From Spongiibacter marinus (GTDB lineage: Bacteria; Pseudomonadota; Gammaproteobacteria; Pseudomonadales; Spongiibacteraceae), in the NCBI RefSeq assembly GCF_016906995.1, contig NZ_JAFBBD010000001.1, forward strand, positions 186,001 to 250,000: 64,000 bases of DNA, in the 5' to 3' direction. The position numbers and the translations under genes were made by a program. The notes under the pieces were generated by a model. The model made no database searches. It was given only the letters and a program-made list of their open reading frames with translations, and was not told where the DNA came from. This document shows positions 33,276 to 42,844 of this stretch, in pieces. Each line of letters starts with the position of its first letter. The first letter of the stretch is position 1.

Positions 33276-33932
33276 CTACGACGGTGGGTCGATGTTTGCC
33301 CCCAAGCTCGCATTGACCCGAAACCAACCCGCAATGCTATGGCGCAGGCGCGCGGCGGGGAGCACTTCGTGGGGAACCGTCTCGCTGAGGAACACCACCA
33401 GGGTTCCCATCGTCGGCTTAACCGACGCCTCCACCTGACCGTCACCACTGTATATCAGCAGCTCACCGCCATCGGCAGAACCCCACTGCGGATTGAGATA
33501 GAACACCGTCGACAGTACGCGGTTGCTACGTCCGCGAAAAGCGTCGACATGTTTTTTGTAAAAACTACCCGGAGCGTAGCGCGCAAAATGGCACTCATAA
33601 TCAAACAAGCCGAGAAAAAGCCGCCGATTGATACCGACGCGCAGCATTTCCATCCACGCCAAATACCCCGCCTCGCTCGGCTCGCTGTCAGAAAACCAGC
33701 GTATATGGTCGCTGCGCACAAAGTCGTCACGCTGATAGGCCTGCTGTCGCCCCACTCCCGCAGGGCGGAAGGCACTGTCATCCAGAGAAGCGACTCGCTG
33801 CTGCAACGGGCTCGCTAAGCGGCTGGGAAGCGCAGATTGAATAACCGCATAGCCGCGCTCCGACAGCGCCGCTGCCAGCTCATCAAACATCGCTTCGCGC
33901 GACTGCGCGCTGTCCAATGGCTCTGTTGCCAC
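33276..33932 (-). CDS. 2-oxoglutarate/Fe(II)-dependent oxygenase (prolyl 4-hydroxylase-like)
   Basis: 218 residues with a double-stranded beta-helix core. Iron ligands are visible as HVDAF (His and Asp, about 127-131) and the distal VPHEVLP (about 185-191). The 2-oxoglutarate arginine is probably in RHSIAGWFRV. The pattern FARYAPGSFYKKHVDAF resembles bacterial P4Hc oxygenases such as PiuC/YbiX relatives and EFTu hydroxylases. GTG start. It would hydroxylate a protein or small molecule; the target is unknown. Confidence 0.85.
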   Translation of the reverse strand: MATEPLDSAQSREAMFDELAAALSERGYAVIQSALPSRLASPLQQRVASLDDSAFRPAGVGRQQAYQRDDFVRSDHIRWFSDSEPSEAGYLAWMEMLRVGINRRLFLGLFDYECHFARYAPGSFYKKHVDAFRGRSNRVLSTVFYLNPQWGSADGGELLIYSGDGQVEASVKPTMGTLVVFLSETVPHEVLPAARLRHSIAGWFRVNASLGANIDPPS

Positions 33933-34001
33933 ACCACCCCCAGAAAATAGCGGCTAGAAAGTCGCGGAGTGTAACCCGCGCCAGCCCTGCCAATACATCT
34001 T

Positions 34002-34883
34002 TTATTTGAGCTGCCGCAGCAGCAACAATAAATCAGGCAAAAACTGCAAGTAGCTGCCGTAATGCCACAGCTGCTCGCGCAGCGGCGGGCGCAGTTGGCG
34101 ATGCACCTCGTCTAACAATCGGTGCAAGCGTTGCCGACGCCACATCCGGTTCATGCCACACTCAACAAAGGGCGCAGCTAGCGGTGTCAGCAGTAATACG
34201 CCCACCATCCCCGCCGCCGCACCACTGATAGAAACCCACGCAGGCACACCAACCCAACTCGACCACCAGGCGGCTAACCAGCCTTGATTGGCGATATATA
34301 AAGAGCTGGCTGCCGACGCCCCCAACAGAGACGCGCTGCCAAACAACACTTTGTCACTCAGGCCTCTGCCGGCAAGCCCCAGAGCGAGGAACACCAGCAT
34401 ATCGCGACTGCTATCCTGGCTTAGCCCCCATCGTGCGACGGCTTGCTTCAGGCGCCGCTCAGCCAACTCTGGCTGCAAGGGCGCCAGCTCGGACTGCAGC
34501 TGCGCGACCGCATTGGGGTCGTAATCTGGGTGAGACGCCAGCCGATTCATCAGCAGCGTTTGCAGCCCATTGAGGTCAATCACGTGGTCTGCCAACAGCT
34601 GGGCAACAGCCTGCTCTTTACCGGTAAGTGGCCTAACGCTGTGAGGTCTGCGGCGAACGATCCGCCACAGGCTGCGCGGCAGTGCCGCTAAATCCGCCGG
34701 AATATCTCGGCGGTGCTGCCAGTGACGGCGCACAACGGCGGGCAAGGCCCTGAACTCGCGACGGTACACGTCATCCAGCCGCTCATGCGCTTGCAGGAAG
34801 TGCCGGTCGATATCCTCGGCCAGCTCGCTCGCCCACTGCTCCACAGCCCGCGAAGACTCCCGGCTAGAGCTCACCGCGGTCAC
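34002..34883 (-). CDS. Uncharacterised membrane protein
   Basis: 293 residues, not recognised. The N-terminal ~160 residues are soluble, charged and helical (RREFRALPAVVRRHWQHR). Three hydrophobic segments follow: about 163-192 (MLVFLALGLAGRGL then ASLLGASAASSLYI), about 198-212 and about 215-236 (SISGAAAGMVGVLLLTPLAAP). The C-terminus is again basic and amphipathic. It is likely an inner-membrane protein with a cytoplasmic head. It starts at GTG 34883, divergent from argA. Codon use matches its neighbours, so I see no sign of transfer. Confidence 0.65.
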   Translation of the reverse strand: MTAVSSSRESSRAVEQWASELAEDIDRHFLQAHERLDDVYRREFRALPAVVRRHWQHRRDIPADLAALPRSLWRIVRRRPHSVRPLTGKEQAVAQLLADHVIDLNGLQTLLMNRLASHPDYDPNAVAQLQSELAPLQPELAERRLKQAVARWGLSQDSSRDMLVFLALGLAGRGLSDKVLFGSASLLGASAASSLYIANQGWLAAWWSSWVGVPAWVSISGAAAGMVGVLLLTPLAAPFVECGMNRMWRRQRLHRLLDEVHRQLRPPLREQLWHYGSYLQFLPDLLLLLRQLK

Positions 34884-34980
34884 CTGCGCTCACTAGGCCC
34901 GAGCATTTTTCAAAAATGCCTTGTAAGCTACTGACCATGCAAACAAAATACTCCTATTAACACAGCAAGCGGCCACCGCC

Positions 34981-36288
34981 ATGTCAGAACACACCGAATA
35001 CGTGAAATGGTTTAGAAATTCCGCACCGTATATCAACGCCCACCGTGGAAAAACCTTTGTACTGATGCTCGGCGGCGAGGCGATAGCCGATGCCAATTTT
35101 GCAAATATTGTGCACGATATCGCTTTGCTAAACAGCCTTGGGGTGCGGCTGGTGCTCGTACACGGCGCCAGACCTCAGATAGAACAGCGCGTCAGCGACG
35201 CAGGCCTGTCCAGCCAATTCCACAATGACTTACGCATTACTGACGAACAAGAGCTGCGCTGCGTAACCGATGCCGCCGGCTCACTGCGCGCCCATATCGA
35301 AGCCCTGCTGTCGATGGGCGTTGCCAACTCGCCCATGCACGGGGCGGCCATTCGCGTTTGCTCAGGCAACTTTGTCACAGCCCGCCCGATGGGCGTGATC
35401 GACGGTGTCGACTTTAAGCACACCGGTGTGGTCCGCAAGGTCGATGCCAGCGCACTCCGCCAGCAGCTGGATCAGCAGGCCATCGTATTGTTGTCGCCAC
35501 TCGGCTATTCGCCAACGGGAGAAATCTTCAACCTGAGCGCCGAAGACGTCGCCGTTCATACCGCCGCGACCCTAAAAGCCGACAAGCTGATTTTGCTCAC
35601 TGGCGCCGCAGGTTTATTAGACAGCGAACAGCGCCTGATCCGCCAGTGCGAATACCGTGATGTCGATGCCGAGCTGCAACGACAGCCCACCTTGGGAAGA
35701 GACAGTATCGTGCAAGCAGTTGTTGACGCCGGAGACCTTGGCATTGATCGCTGCCACATGGTGTCGTATTCCGAGGACGGCGCCCTATTGCAAGAGCTCT
35801 TTACTCGCGACGGCGCGGGTACGCTGGTAACCCAGGAGCATTACGAGCAACTCCACACCGCCAGCATTGACGACATCGGTGGCATCTTAGCGATAATTGA
35901 GCCGCTGGAGGCGAGGGGCGTATTGCTGAAACGCTCGCGCGAGTTGTTGGAAAATGAAATCGGTCATTTCAAGATTTTGGTTCGCGATGGCATGGTCATC
36001 GCCTGCGCAGCACTTTACCCTTACGCCGAATCCGGCGCCGGGGAAATAGCCTGCGTCGCCACGCATCCCGACTACCGCGGCGCCGATCGCGCCGAGCGAC
36101 TGCTGGCCCAACTTGAGCGGGAAGCCCGGCAACAGGGGCTAAACCAGGTTTTTGTACTAACCACGCAAACCGCTCATTGGTTTCAAGAGCAGGGCTATGT
36201 GCAATGCCCCTTTACCGAATTGCCCGAAGCCAAACAGAAACTCTACAACTTTCAACGCAACTCAAAAGCGTTTATCAAAGCACTTTAA
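34981..36288 (+). CDS. argA: Amino-acid N-acetyltransferase (N-acetylglutamate synthase) ArgA
   Basis: 435 residues, the length of E. coli ArgA (443). An N-terminal amino-acid-kinase-like domain (about 20-285, LVLVHGARPQIEQ) binds arginine, the feedback inhibitor. A C-terminal GNAT acetyltransferase domain (about 295-435) has CVATHPDYRGADRAERLL for acetyl-CoA. It acetylates glutamate with acetyl-CoA, the first step of arginine synthesis. rsmE follows 19 bases downstream, probably in the same transcript. Confidence 0.95.
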   Translation: MSEHTEYVKWFRNSAPYINAHRGKTFVLMLGGEAIADANFANIVHDIALLNSLGVRLVLVHGARPQIEQRVSDAGLSSQFHNDLRITDEQELRCVTDAAGSLRAHIEALLSMGVANSPMHGAAIRVCSGNFVTARPMGVIDGVDFKHTGVVRKVDASALRQQLDQQAIVLLSPLGYSPTGEIFNLSAEDVAVHTAATLKADKLILLTGAAGLLDSEQRLIRQCEYRDVDAELQRQPTLGRDSIVQAVVDAGDLGIDRCHMVSYSEDGALLQELFTRDGAGTLVTQEHYEQLHTASIDDIGGILAIIEPLEARGVLLKRSRELLENEIGHFKILVRDGMVIACAALYPYAESGAGEIACVATHPDYRGADRAERLLAQLEREARQQGLNQVFVLTTQTAHWFQEQGYVQCPFTELPEAKQKLYNFQRNSKAFIKAL

Positions 36289-36307
36289 CGGGGAAGGTAG
36301 TTAGATA

Positions 36308-37039
36308 ATGCGAATTCCCCGAATCTATACCTCGCAAGCCCTAAGCAATGGCCAGCAGCTTGAGTTGGAGGAGCGCGCAGCACACTACCTGCTGCAGGTG
36401 CTGCGCATGAAAGTGGGCCGCTCTGTGCGCCTGTTTAACGGCGACGGCAACGACTATCTGGCCACTATTTCCGACGCCAACCGGCGCCAGTTGTGGTGCT
36501 CAGTCACCGATGTCGACAGCTCGCAGGACTGCGAGTCACCGCTGCGAATCGAGCTGGGCATTGGCCTCTCGAAGGGCGACCGCATGGACTGGGTTGTTCA
36601 GAAAGCGACTGAACTGGGCGTTGCGCGGATAGTGCCCTTGCGCAGCGAAAGGGTCGATGTGAAGCTCAATGCCGAGCGCGAAGAAAAGAAATGGCGGCAT
36701 TGGCAGCAAGTCATGATCAGCGCCTGCGAACAATCTGGCCGCACTCAACTGGTAGATGTCGCCGCCCCTCAGGAACTTGAGCACTGGATCGATAGCTGCC
36801 GCGCCGATTACAGAGCGGTGCTCAGCCCTCACCACAGCGACGGCGTCGCTCCATCCGCGGCCCCAAAAAGTGTTGCCTTACTGGTGGGCCCCGAAGGCGG
36901 GCTCACTGACGATGAGGTTACCCGCAGCATCGACCTGGGCTTTAACTGCATGGCCCTGGGGCCGAGAATTCTGCGCACCGAAACGGCGCCACTGGCGGCA
37001 ATCAGTGTTCTTCAGGCGCGCTGGGGAGATTTTACCTAG
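36308..37039 (+). CDS. rsmE: 16S rRNA (uracil-1498-N3)-methyltransferase RsmE
   Basis: SPOUT methyltransferase, 243 residues (E. coli 243). An N-terminal PUA-like domain (about 1-75) is followed by the trefoil-knot SAM site: LLVGPEGGLTDDEV (about 196-209) and LGPRILRTETAPLAA (about 217-231). It methylates U1498 in helix 44 of 16S rRNA. In many gammaproteobacteria rsmE adjoins gshB; here the Chp cluster separates them. It is convergent with chpC, with three bases between stops. Confidence 0.95.
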   Translation: MRIPRIYTSQALSNGQQLELEERAAHYLLQVLRMKVGRSVRLFNGDGNDYLATISDANRRQLWCSVTDVDSSQDCESPLRIELGIGLSKGDRMDWVVQKATELGVARIVPLRSERVDVKLNAEREEKKWRHWQQVMISACEQSGRTQLVDVAAPQELEHWIDSCRADYRAVLSPHHSDGVAPSAAPKSVALLVGPEGGLTDDEVTRSIDLGFNCMALGPRILRTETAPLAAISVLQARWGDFT

Positions 37040-37042
37040 CGA

Positions 37043-37522
37043 TCACTCCGCCTGCTCTGCAGGGGAGAGTTCGGTGAGTATTTTTTCCTCAAGTACGTCA
37101 ATGTCCGGTATCAACAAGCGTTGGCCATGCACTTCAACGTCGGCAAAAATCGCCGGCTGATCCTCGCAGTGGTCCAAGGTTTTAACATCGCCGGCGTGAA
37201 CACTTAACAAGTGGGGCACTGACGACAGCAAGATCGCGTAGTGCGGCAGGCGCTCGCGGTCGTTTAGTCCGGCCATCACCGCCACTTGCCGGATCGCTGG
37301 CTCCGCAGGCAATTCACCGTCGCGCAAGCCTTCAAAGCACACCAGTGGAATCTCGCGCTGGCGCCAGCGCAACATCCCCAAGATGAAGGTCGATGACATG
37401 GCAGAGCTCAACTGTCGCGCACTGGCAACCTCCACCACGCAGCTATTCGGTAGCAGCAGCCCGCCACCGGAGATGGGCATGATCAGGTTCGCCAAGGAGG
37501 CATCAGGTAAGGCATACATCAT
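37043..37522 (-). CDS. chpC: CheW-like adaptor ChpC
   Basis: CheW-domain protein, 159 residues, last gene of the Pil-Chp chemosensory cluster. The fold is recognisable from LIMPISGGGLLLPNSCVVEV, GMLRWRQREIPLV and the final LLIPDIDVLEEKI. In Pseudomonas, ChpC couples additional signals to the ChpA kinase. Its ATG overlaps the chpA stop (ATGA), so it is translationally coupled. No methylesterase gene (chpB) lies between chpA and chpC, unlike in P. aeruginosa. Confidence 0.85.
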   Translation of the reverse strand: MMYALPDASLANLIMPISGGGLLLPNSCVVEVASARQLSSAMSSTFILGMLRWRQREIPLVCFEGLRDGELPAEPAIRQVAVMAGLNDRERLPHYAILLSSVPHLLSVHAGDVKTLDHCEDQPAIFADVEVHGQRLLIPDIDVLEEKILTELSPAEQAE

Positions 37523-40500
37523 TCCGCGTCCACCTTAGACATAACTTCCTCAATCGCTTTTAGCAGCTGTATTTCCTGATAAGGTTTACCCAGGAAGCGC
37601 GTGACACCCAGGCCTGACGCTCGCTGGCGGTGTTTCTGGCCGGTTCGCGAGCTAATCATAATAATGGCAATGTCCTTGAAGCGCGGCGAGCTCTGCAGGC
37701 GGCTAGCCACCTCAAAACCGTCCATCCTCGGCATCTCTATATCCAGCAATATGACATCCGGCAGCGCATCCATTTCCTGTAACTGGTTGACGGCTTCCAG
37801 CCCATCGCGCGCCAGTGTGACCTTCATCTGCTGGCGCTCAAGCAAGCGCGACGTGACCTTGCGCACAGTCACCGAATCGTCGACAACCATGACATGTTTG
37901 ACGGGAACGTCACTGCTCGGCAACTGCCCCTGCATTTCGGAACCACTCAAGCGCCGCGTTGCGTCGGCGCGGATACTGGCCAGCATATCCAAAATCACCA
38001 CCACACTGCCGTCACCCAGCACCGTGGCGCCAGACAATCCCGGCACGGCGGCAAACTGCGGCCCCAGTGATTTCACCACTACTTCCCGCGAGCCCATCAA
38101 TGAGTCGACCTGCACTGCGGTGGCCGGCTCGGCATTGCGAATCAGCAGTACAGGTTTCGGCTCCAACTGGCCCTCTAGGTGGGGGGCAGACACGCCCATC
38201 AACTGCCCCATATAGCGCAGCTTGTATTGCTGGCCGGCATACTCAAAATCCGGGCCACCGTCTTCGTAGTAAACCTCCAGCTCATAAGGGCTGACGCGCA
38301 CGATGCCTTCGATGTTGTTCAGCGGTACGGCATAGACCTCGCCCCCGACACTGACCATGAGAGCGCGGTTAACGGACACCGTAAACGGTAGGCGAATTTC
38401 AAAGCGGCTGCCCTGGCCTTGCGAGGTGCTCACCTCGATGGAACCGCCGAGCTGCTTGATCTCGCTGTGCACCACATCCATACCCACGCCGCGGCCGGAG
38501 ATCTGCGTAACATTGTCTGCTGTGGAAAAGCCTGCATGGAAAATAAAATCGAGTAACTGACGCTCGCTAAGTTCAGCCCCCGCTGCAACCAAGTGCATAC
38601 GCTCAGCCTTGGCCCGAACCGCGGCCAAATCAATACCCGCGCCATCGTCGCTAATCGTAATCACGACATCACCGCCCTGGCGGTCAAAGCGCATCGACAG
38701 TTCACCCTGAGCAGGCTTACCGCTTTGCTGGCGCTGTTCCGCCGACTCTATGCCATGGTCAATGGCGTTTCGCAGCATGTGTTCCAGCGCGGGAATAATC
38801 CGCTCTAACACCCTGCGGTCCATTTCGCCTTCGGCGTTGTAAACCTTGAAGTCGACGTCTTTATTCAGCTCGCCACAGAGCTGGCGAACGCCGCGCCGCA
38901 AACGCGGAACCATGCGAGAGAAATGCACCATCTGCGAGTGCATCAGGCCTTCTTGAAGCTCGGTATTTACTCGCGACTGCTGCAATAGCAAGGTTTCCAT
39001 ATCGCGACTTTTATCGACGACCGTATTGCGCAAATCGACCAAATCCGATGCCGACTCCAACAGTGCTCGCGACAGCTGTTGCAGCTGTGAGTAGCGGTCG
39101 AACTCCAATGGATCGAAGCCCTCAGCCCCCTCACTCTCCATTTGCTCCTGGCGGTGAATAATTTGCGCTTCGGTTTCCATGTCCAGCCGGCGCACCTGCT
39201 CCTGCAAGCGCTCAACGGTCATTTCCATTTCTTCCAGCGAGAAATGAACTTCACTCACCTGCTCTTCGATACGACCACGAGCAATCGAGGTTTCACCGGC
39301 GAGGTTGATCAGGCGCTCCAACAACTCAGAAGGTACTTTGATCATCTCCTGCGGGCCGCGTGCCTGTATAGCTGACCACTGCGGCGCCGTGCCTTCAGCA
39401 GGTTTAGGAGCCACTTCCTCCGACGCCGGTGGGACCTCTAAGGTCACAACCGGTTCTGCGGGGGTTGGGGCGGCTACCTCGGTGTCCAAACCGTCGAGCA
39501 TTGCTACCAGTTTGTCTTGCGCCTGCTGAACAACCGGCAGCAAGTCCGCCAACGACGCTTCGCCTTTGGCGAGGGATTCGGAGATTTCGGTTTCCATCTG
39601 GTGGGCGAAATCACCCATCGCCGTTAGCCCAGTAAGGCGCGCACCGCCCTTAAAGGTGTGCAAATAACGCTGCACATCGTCTAGGTAGCGGGGATTGTCG
39701 CGATCTTCATCCCAACTGTGCAGGGCATTGTCCAAGCCCTCCAGTAAGTCCCTCGCCTCTTCCATAAAGATTTCGAGAATATCCGGGTCGATATCCTCAA
39801 TATCGGCCGCGGGCAATGGCGCTGCCATCGCGGTACTGTCTTCAGACAACTCAGCCGATGCCGGAGTAGCGGCAAGAGCAGCGGCGGGCGTTTCGACAAG
39901 CGCCGAGGCGTCGAAGTCGCGCAGCTGCTCAAGCAGCTCTGCATTCACCTCGGCACTGTTTTCCGCAGCAATTTGATTCAAGTCGTCCATCAATTGGTCG
40001 AGGGCACGCTCGGTCAACTGCAAGAACTCGGCCGGTAATGGGTCGCGACCATGGCTGAGCAATACCTGCAGGGCCTGCGCTATTTCGGCGGTGCTTTCAC
40101 TGCCAATATCCTCTGCGCGCTGGGCGAACTGCCCCATTATCGGCGCGTACTCCTGCATGACCGAGGCAGTTATCGGCTGACCGGCATCGCGAATTTTATC
40201 GATCAAACCCTGGATATGATCGCCAAAGGTGAGCAAAAACTGATTTAGCGCATCGGGGGCTATTTGACCGGCTTGTCGCTGGGCCTCGGCGGTTTCCGCC
40301 TGCGCCATCAAGCTGATTTCGGCCTGCTGAATACGTTCGCGCAGCGCCGATGATGCCTCCAAACTGGAAGCCGGGCTGTGGCGCAGACGCTGCACTAGCT
40401 TGCGCGTTTCCGCCAGCACATCAGCGACCAACTGTATGAACGCTTCATCCACCGCGATGCGCATCGAGCGGGCTTCTTTTACCAGCCCTTCCAGCGGCGT

Positions 40501-42780
40501 AATAATACTGGCCACCGCCCATATTTCGGCCATTTTCGACGAGCCCTTCAAGGTATGTAGGGCGCGCTGCAACTCATCGCTGAGATGAACGGGATAGCTG
40601 TAAACACCTTGAAGAAACTGCTCAACCTGGCGCAGGTGAACTTCCGCCTCGCCGATAAACACGGCGGTTAGCTCGGCTTGTTCTCCGTCGCTGGCCGCAG
40701 GCGCCGGCGCACTCAGCTCCGGACTTTGCTCCTTTGCCAACAACTCAGCGTCGGCAAGTAAATCGCGCAACTGCGACGGTGGTAAGGCCCTTTTATGAGA
40801 CAGCTCTTCGATCAGCTCGGGGAGTATTTGAGCCGCTCGTTCAACCACACCAAGGCGCAGCGGGTCCATCGTGAAGTAACCGTCGACAACCTTGTTGAGC
40901 ATGTTCTCAATCGCCCAAGCAAAGTCGCCGCACTGCTCCGCCCCCGCCATTCGCCCACTACCTTTCAGGGTGTGGAAGGCTCGGCGCACGTCCGCTAACA
41001 GTGACGGCGATGACAGGCCATCGCGCCAGCGAGGTAACTTCTCGCCCAGGCTTGCCTGAACATCTCCAGCTTCCTCGATGAAGATATCGAGCACATCGGG
41101 ATCCAGAGCCAGCTCTTCTGAGGTGGCGACGGGATCGACAAACTCTTCGCTCTCGTCCTCAGCTAAGGATGCCTCATCAGCCGCCTTAACCGGCATGGCA
41201 ACGATATTATCTGGCGCGCTTTGGTCGACGGGATAGCCCAGCCTTGCCACACACTCCGCAGCGACCCGAATCAGCCCTTGGTCTTCTACCCTCGGCCCGT
41301 CGGCACTGCGCTCCAGGTAGTAATCGACGGAGGTCATTGCATCGGCCAACGCGTCGAGCATCGGCCACTCTGGCACCTGTTCGGCGTCCACTAATTGCTC
41401 GCGAATATAATCCGCCGCCCGTCCCATCACCGCAGCGGCATCGGCGTGTTCGCTGGCCTGCAGCGCGAGCGCCAAATCGCTGATACGCTGTGGCAAGCCC
41501 TGCAAATAGTGATGCTGGCATTGTTCTGCCACATAGTTGACGAGGGCTTCCTGAATGTCTGCCAATTCGGCGCGCGCTGCACCAATCGTCGACTGCTGCT
41601 CACCACTCGCCGGCAGTTGGGGTGCAACAGGCTCTGGCTCAACATCGAGCTGTTCGGCCACTCTCGCAAGCACGCGGCTCAAGCTAAGCTGTGCACTCTC
41701 AACCCCGGATTCAATACCGGCAGCCGCGCTGCGCAGCGCATACAGGGGCTGGATTAAGCCCAATATCGCCATGGCGTCGGCAAAAACCTCGACCCGTTCA
41801 TTTAAGCGACTGGCTTCAACGCCGCTATCCAGCTCTGCCGATAAATCCCGCAATGCCGCAACCAAGCGCGGCTGGGCGGTGGCGATAAACTGCTGCTGGC
41901 CCTCAAAAGAGGTGAGACCGGTGGGGAAACCCTGAGTCTTGCGAAGCCGGTTCAGCGCCTCGCTCTCGTTGGCACTGCACAGTGCGTAGAACACAATATC
42001 GTCGAGCAAGGCATGTCGCGACGCATCGGAGGGTGCGCCGTTGGCAAGGGTGCGAATTTCATGCCCCAAGCGGTGCAGGAAGTCGATGCGCACCGCACCC
42101 GCGGGGAGACGATCAGCCTGAATCGCTTCAATAAGTACACTCGCAGACTGCCACAGCAAATAGCTGGCCTGCTCACTCTGTAAGCGCGCAACGCGGCTAC
42201 AGACTTTATGCAGATAGGCGAGATTTTTGTCGTCGTCGCCACCGTCGAGGTAGGCCTTAAGGGCAATTTGGTACATTTTGTGAAGCTTGGCCATTAACTC
42301 AGCCAAGTCATCGCGCTGCAGCGAGGGTTCCGCCGCGAGCTGTGTTTGCGAGGCCTCAAACAGCAGCCCCGAGGAAAGCAGGCGACCACCGCGCGCCGCG
42401 CGCAATTCGTTGAAAACGAGAATAAGATCGACCGGCAGTTCGCTGCGCGCATTGCGCAAAGAGTCGAAATATCGAGGTAACGCCTCACAGGCAACGGCAA
42501 CTGCTTCCAGCAGGTCTCCGCGCTGCGCCACCGGTACGTCGCGCTCTATCACTCCGGTTACGGCAGCTTCCATTTCTGCCAGCAACAGCGCGGCACCGCT
42601 GAACTCGATCATTTGCAGCGAGCCCTGCACTTGGTGCAGCTGACCGCTGAGTGGCTCAAGCGTTGCCGGCTCACTGCTGTGTAACGCAGAATCGCGAATC
42701 ATCGCAGCACATTGCAGCAGTGTGGCTTTAAGCTCTTCGCTCAGCCACTCCAGCGCAATAAAATCTCGGCGGTCACTCAT
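37519..42780 (-). CDS. chpA: Hybrid chemotaxis histidine kinase ChpA
   Basis: CheA-type kinase, 1753 residues (P. aeruginosa ChpA about 2470). Three full Hpt domains are visible with phosphoacceptors His603 (HTLKGSGRM), His742 (HTLKGSSKM) and His1041 (HTFKGGARL). The first ~550 residues are helical repeats without an HTLKG motif, probably degenerate Hpt-like domains. The kinase core follows (LEHMLRNAIDHGIE; DDGAGIDL; SGRGVGMDVV), then a CheW domain and a C-terminal receiver with Asp1680 (LLDIEMPRMDG). It controls twitching motility and pilus-dependent surface sensing through PilG and PilH. It overlaps chpC by four bases. Confidence 0.95.
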   Translation of the reverse strand: MSDRRDFIALEWLSEELKATLLQCAAMIRDSALHSSEPATLEPLSGQLHQVQGSLQMIEFSGAALLLAEMEAAVTGVIERDVPVAQRGDLLEAVAVACEALPRYFDSLRNARSELPVDLILVFNELRAARGGRLLSSGLLFEASQTQLAAEPSLQRDDLAELMAKLHKMYQIALKAYLDGGDDDKNLAYLHKVCSRVARLQSEQASYLLWQSASVLIEAIQADRLPAGAVRIDFLHRLGHEIRTLANGAPSDASRHALLDDIVFYALCSANESEALNRLRKTQGFPTGLTSFEGQQQFIATAQPRLVAALRDLSAELDSGVEASRLNERVEVFADAMAILGLIQPLYALRSAAAGIESGVESAQLSLSRVLARVAEQLDVEPEPVAPQLPASGEQQSTIGAARAELADIQEALVNYVAEQCQHHYLQGLPQRISDLALALQASEHADAAAVMGRAADYIREQLVDAEQVPEWPMLDALADAMTSVDYYLERSADGPRVEDQGLIRVAAECVARLGYPVDQSAPDNIVAMPVKAADEASLAEDESEEFVDPVATSEELALDPDVLDIFIEEAGDVQASLGEKLPRWRDGLSSPSLLADVRRAFHTLKGSGRMAGAEQCGDFAWAIENMLNKVVDGYFTMDPLRLGVVERAAQILPELIEELSHKRALPPSQLRDLLADAELLAKEQSPELSAPAPAASDGEQAELTAVFIGEAEVHLRQVEQFLQGVYSYPVHLSDELQRALHTLKGSSKMAEIWAVASIITPLEGLVKEARSMRIAVDEAFIQLVADVLAETRKLVQRLRHSPASSLEASSALRERIQQAEISLMAQAETAEAQRQAGQIAPDALNQFLLTFGDHIQGLIDKIRDAGQPITASVMQEYAPIMGQFAQRAEDIGSESTAEIAQALQVLLSHGRDPLPAEFLQLTERALDQLMDDLNQIAAENSAEVNAELLEQLRDFDASALVETPAAALAATPASAELSEDSTAMAAPLPAADIEDIDPDILEIFMEEARDLLEGLDNALHSWDEDRDNPRYLDDVQRYLHTFKGGARLTGLTAMGDFAHQMETEISESLAKGEASLADLLPVVQQAQDKLVAMLDGLDTEVAAPTPAEPVVTLEVPPASEEVAPKPAEGTAPQWSAIQARGPQEMIKVPSELLERLINLAGETSIARGRIEEQVSEVHFSLEEMEMTVERLQEQVRRLDMETEAQIIHRQEQMESEGAEGFDPLEFDRYSQLQQLSRALLESASDLVDLRNTVVDKSRDMETLLLQQSRVNTELQEGLMHSQMVHFSRMVPRLRRGVRQLCGELNKDVDFKVYNAEGEMDRRVLERIIPALEHMLRNAIDHGIESAEQRQQSGKPAQGELSMRFDRQGGDVVITISDDGAGIDLAAVRAKAERMHLVAAGAELSERQLLDFIFHAGFSTADNVTQISGRGVGMDVVHSEIKQLGGSIEVSTSQGQGSRFEIRLPFTVSVNRALMVSVGGEVYAVPLNNIEGIVRVSPYELEVYYEDGGPDFEYAGQQYKLRYMGQLMGVSAPHLEGQLEPKPVLLIRNAEPATAVQVDSLMGSREVVVKSLGPQFAAVPGLSGATVLGDGSVVVILDMLASIRADATRRLSGSEMQGQLPSSDVPVKHVMVVDDSVTVRKVTSRLLERQQMKVTLARDGLEAVNQLQEMDALPDVILLDIEMPRMDGFEVASRLQSSPRFKDIAIIMISSRTGQKHRQRASGLGVTRFLGKPYQEIQLLKAIEEVMSKVDAE

Positions 42781-42844
42781 ATCCGTCAGCCTTTGTTCCT
42801 ATTTTTCACCGACAGCCCCTGTCGGCCAGCGCTCAGGGCTTATG

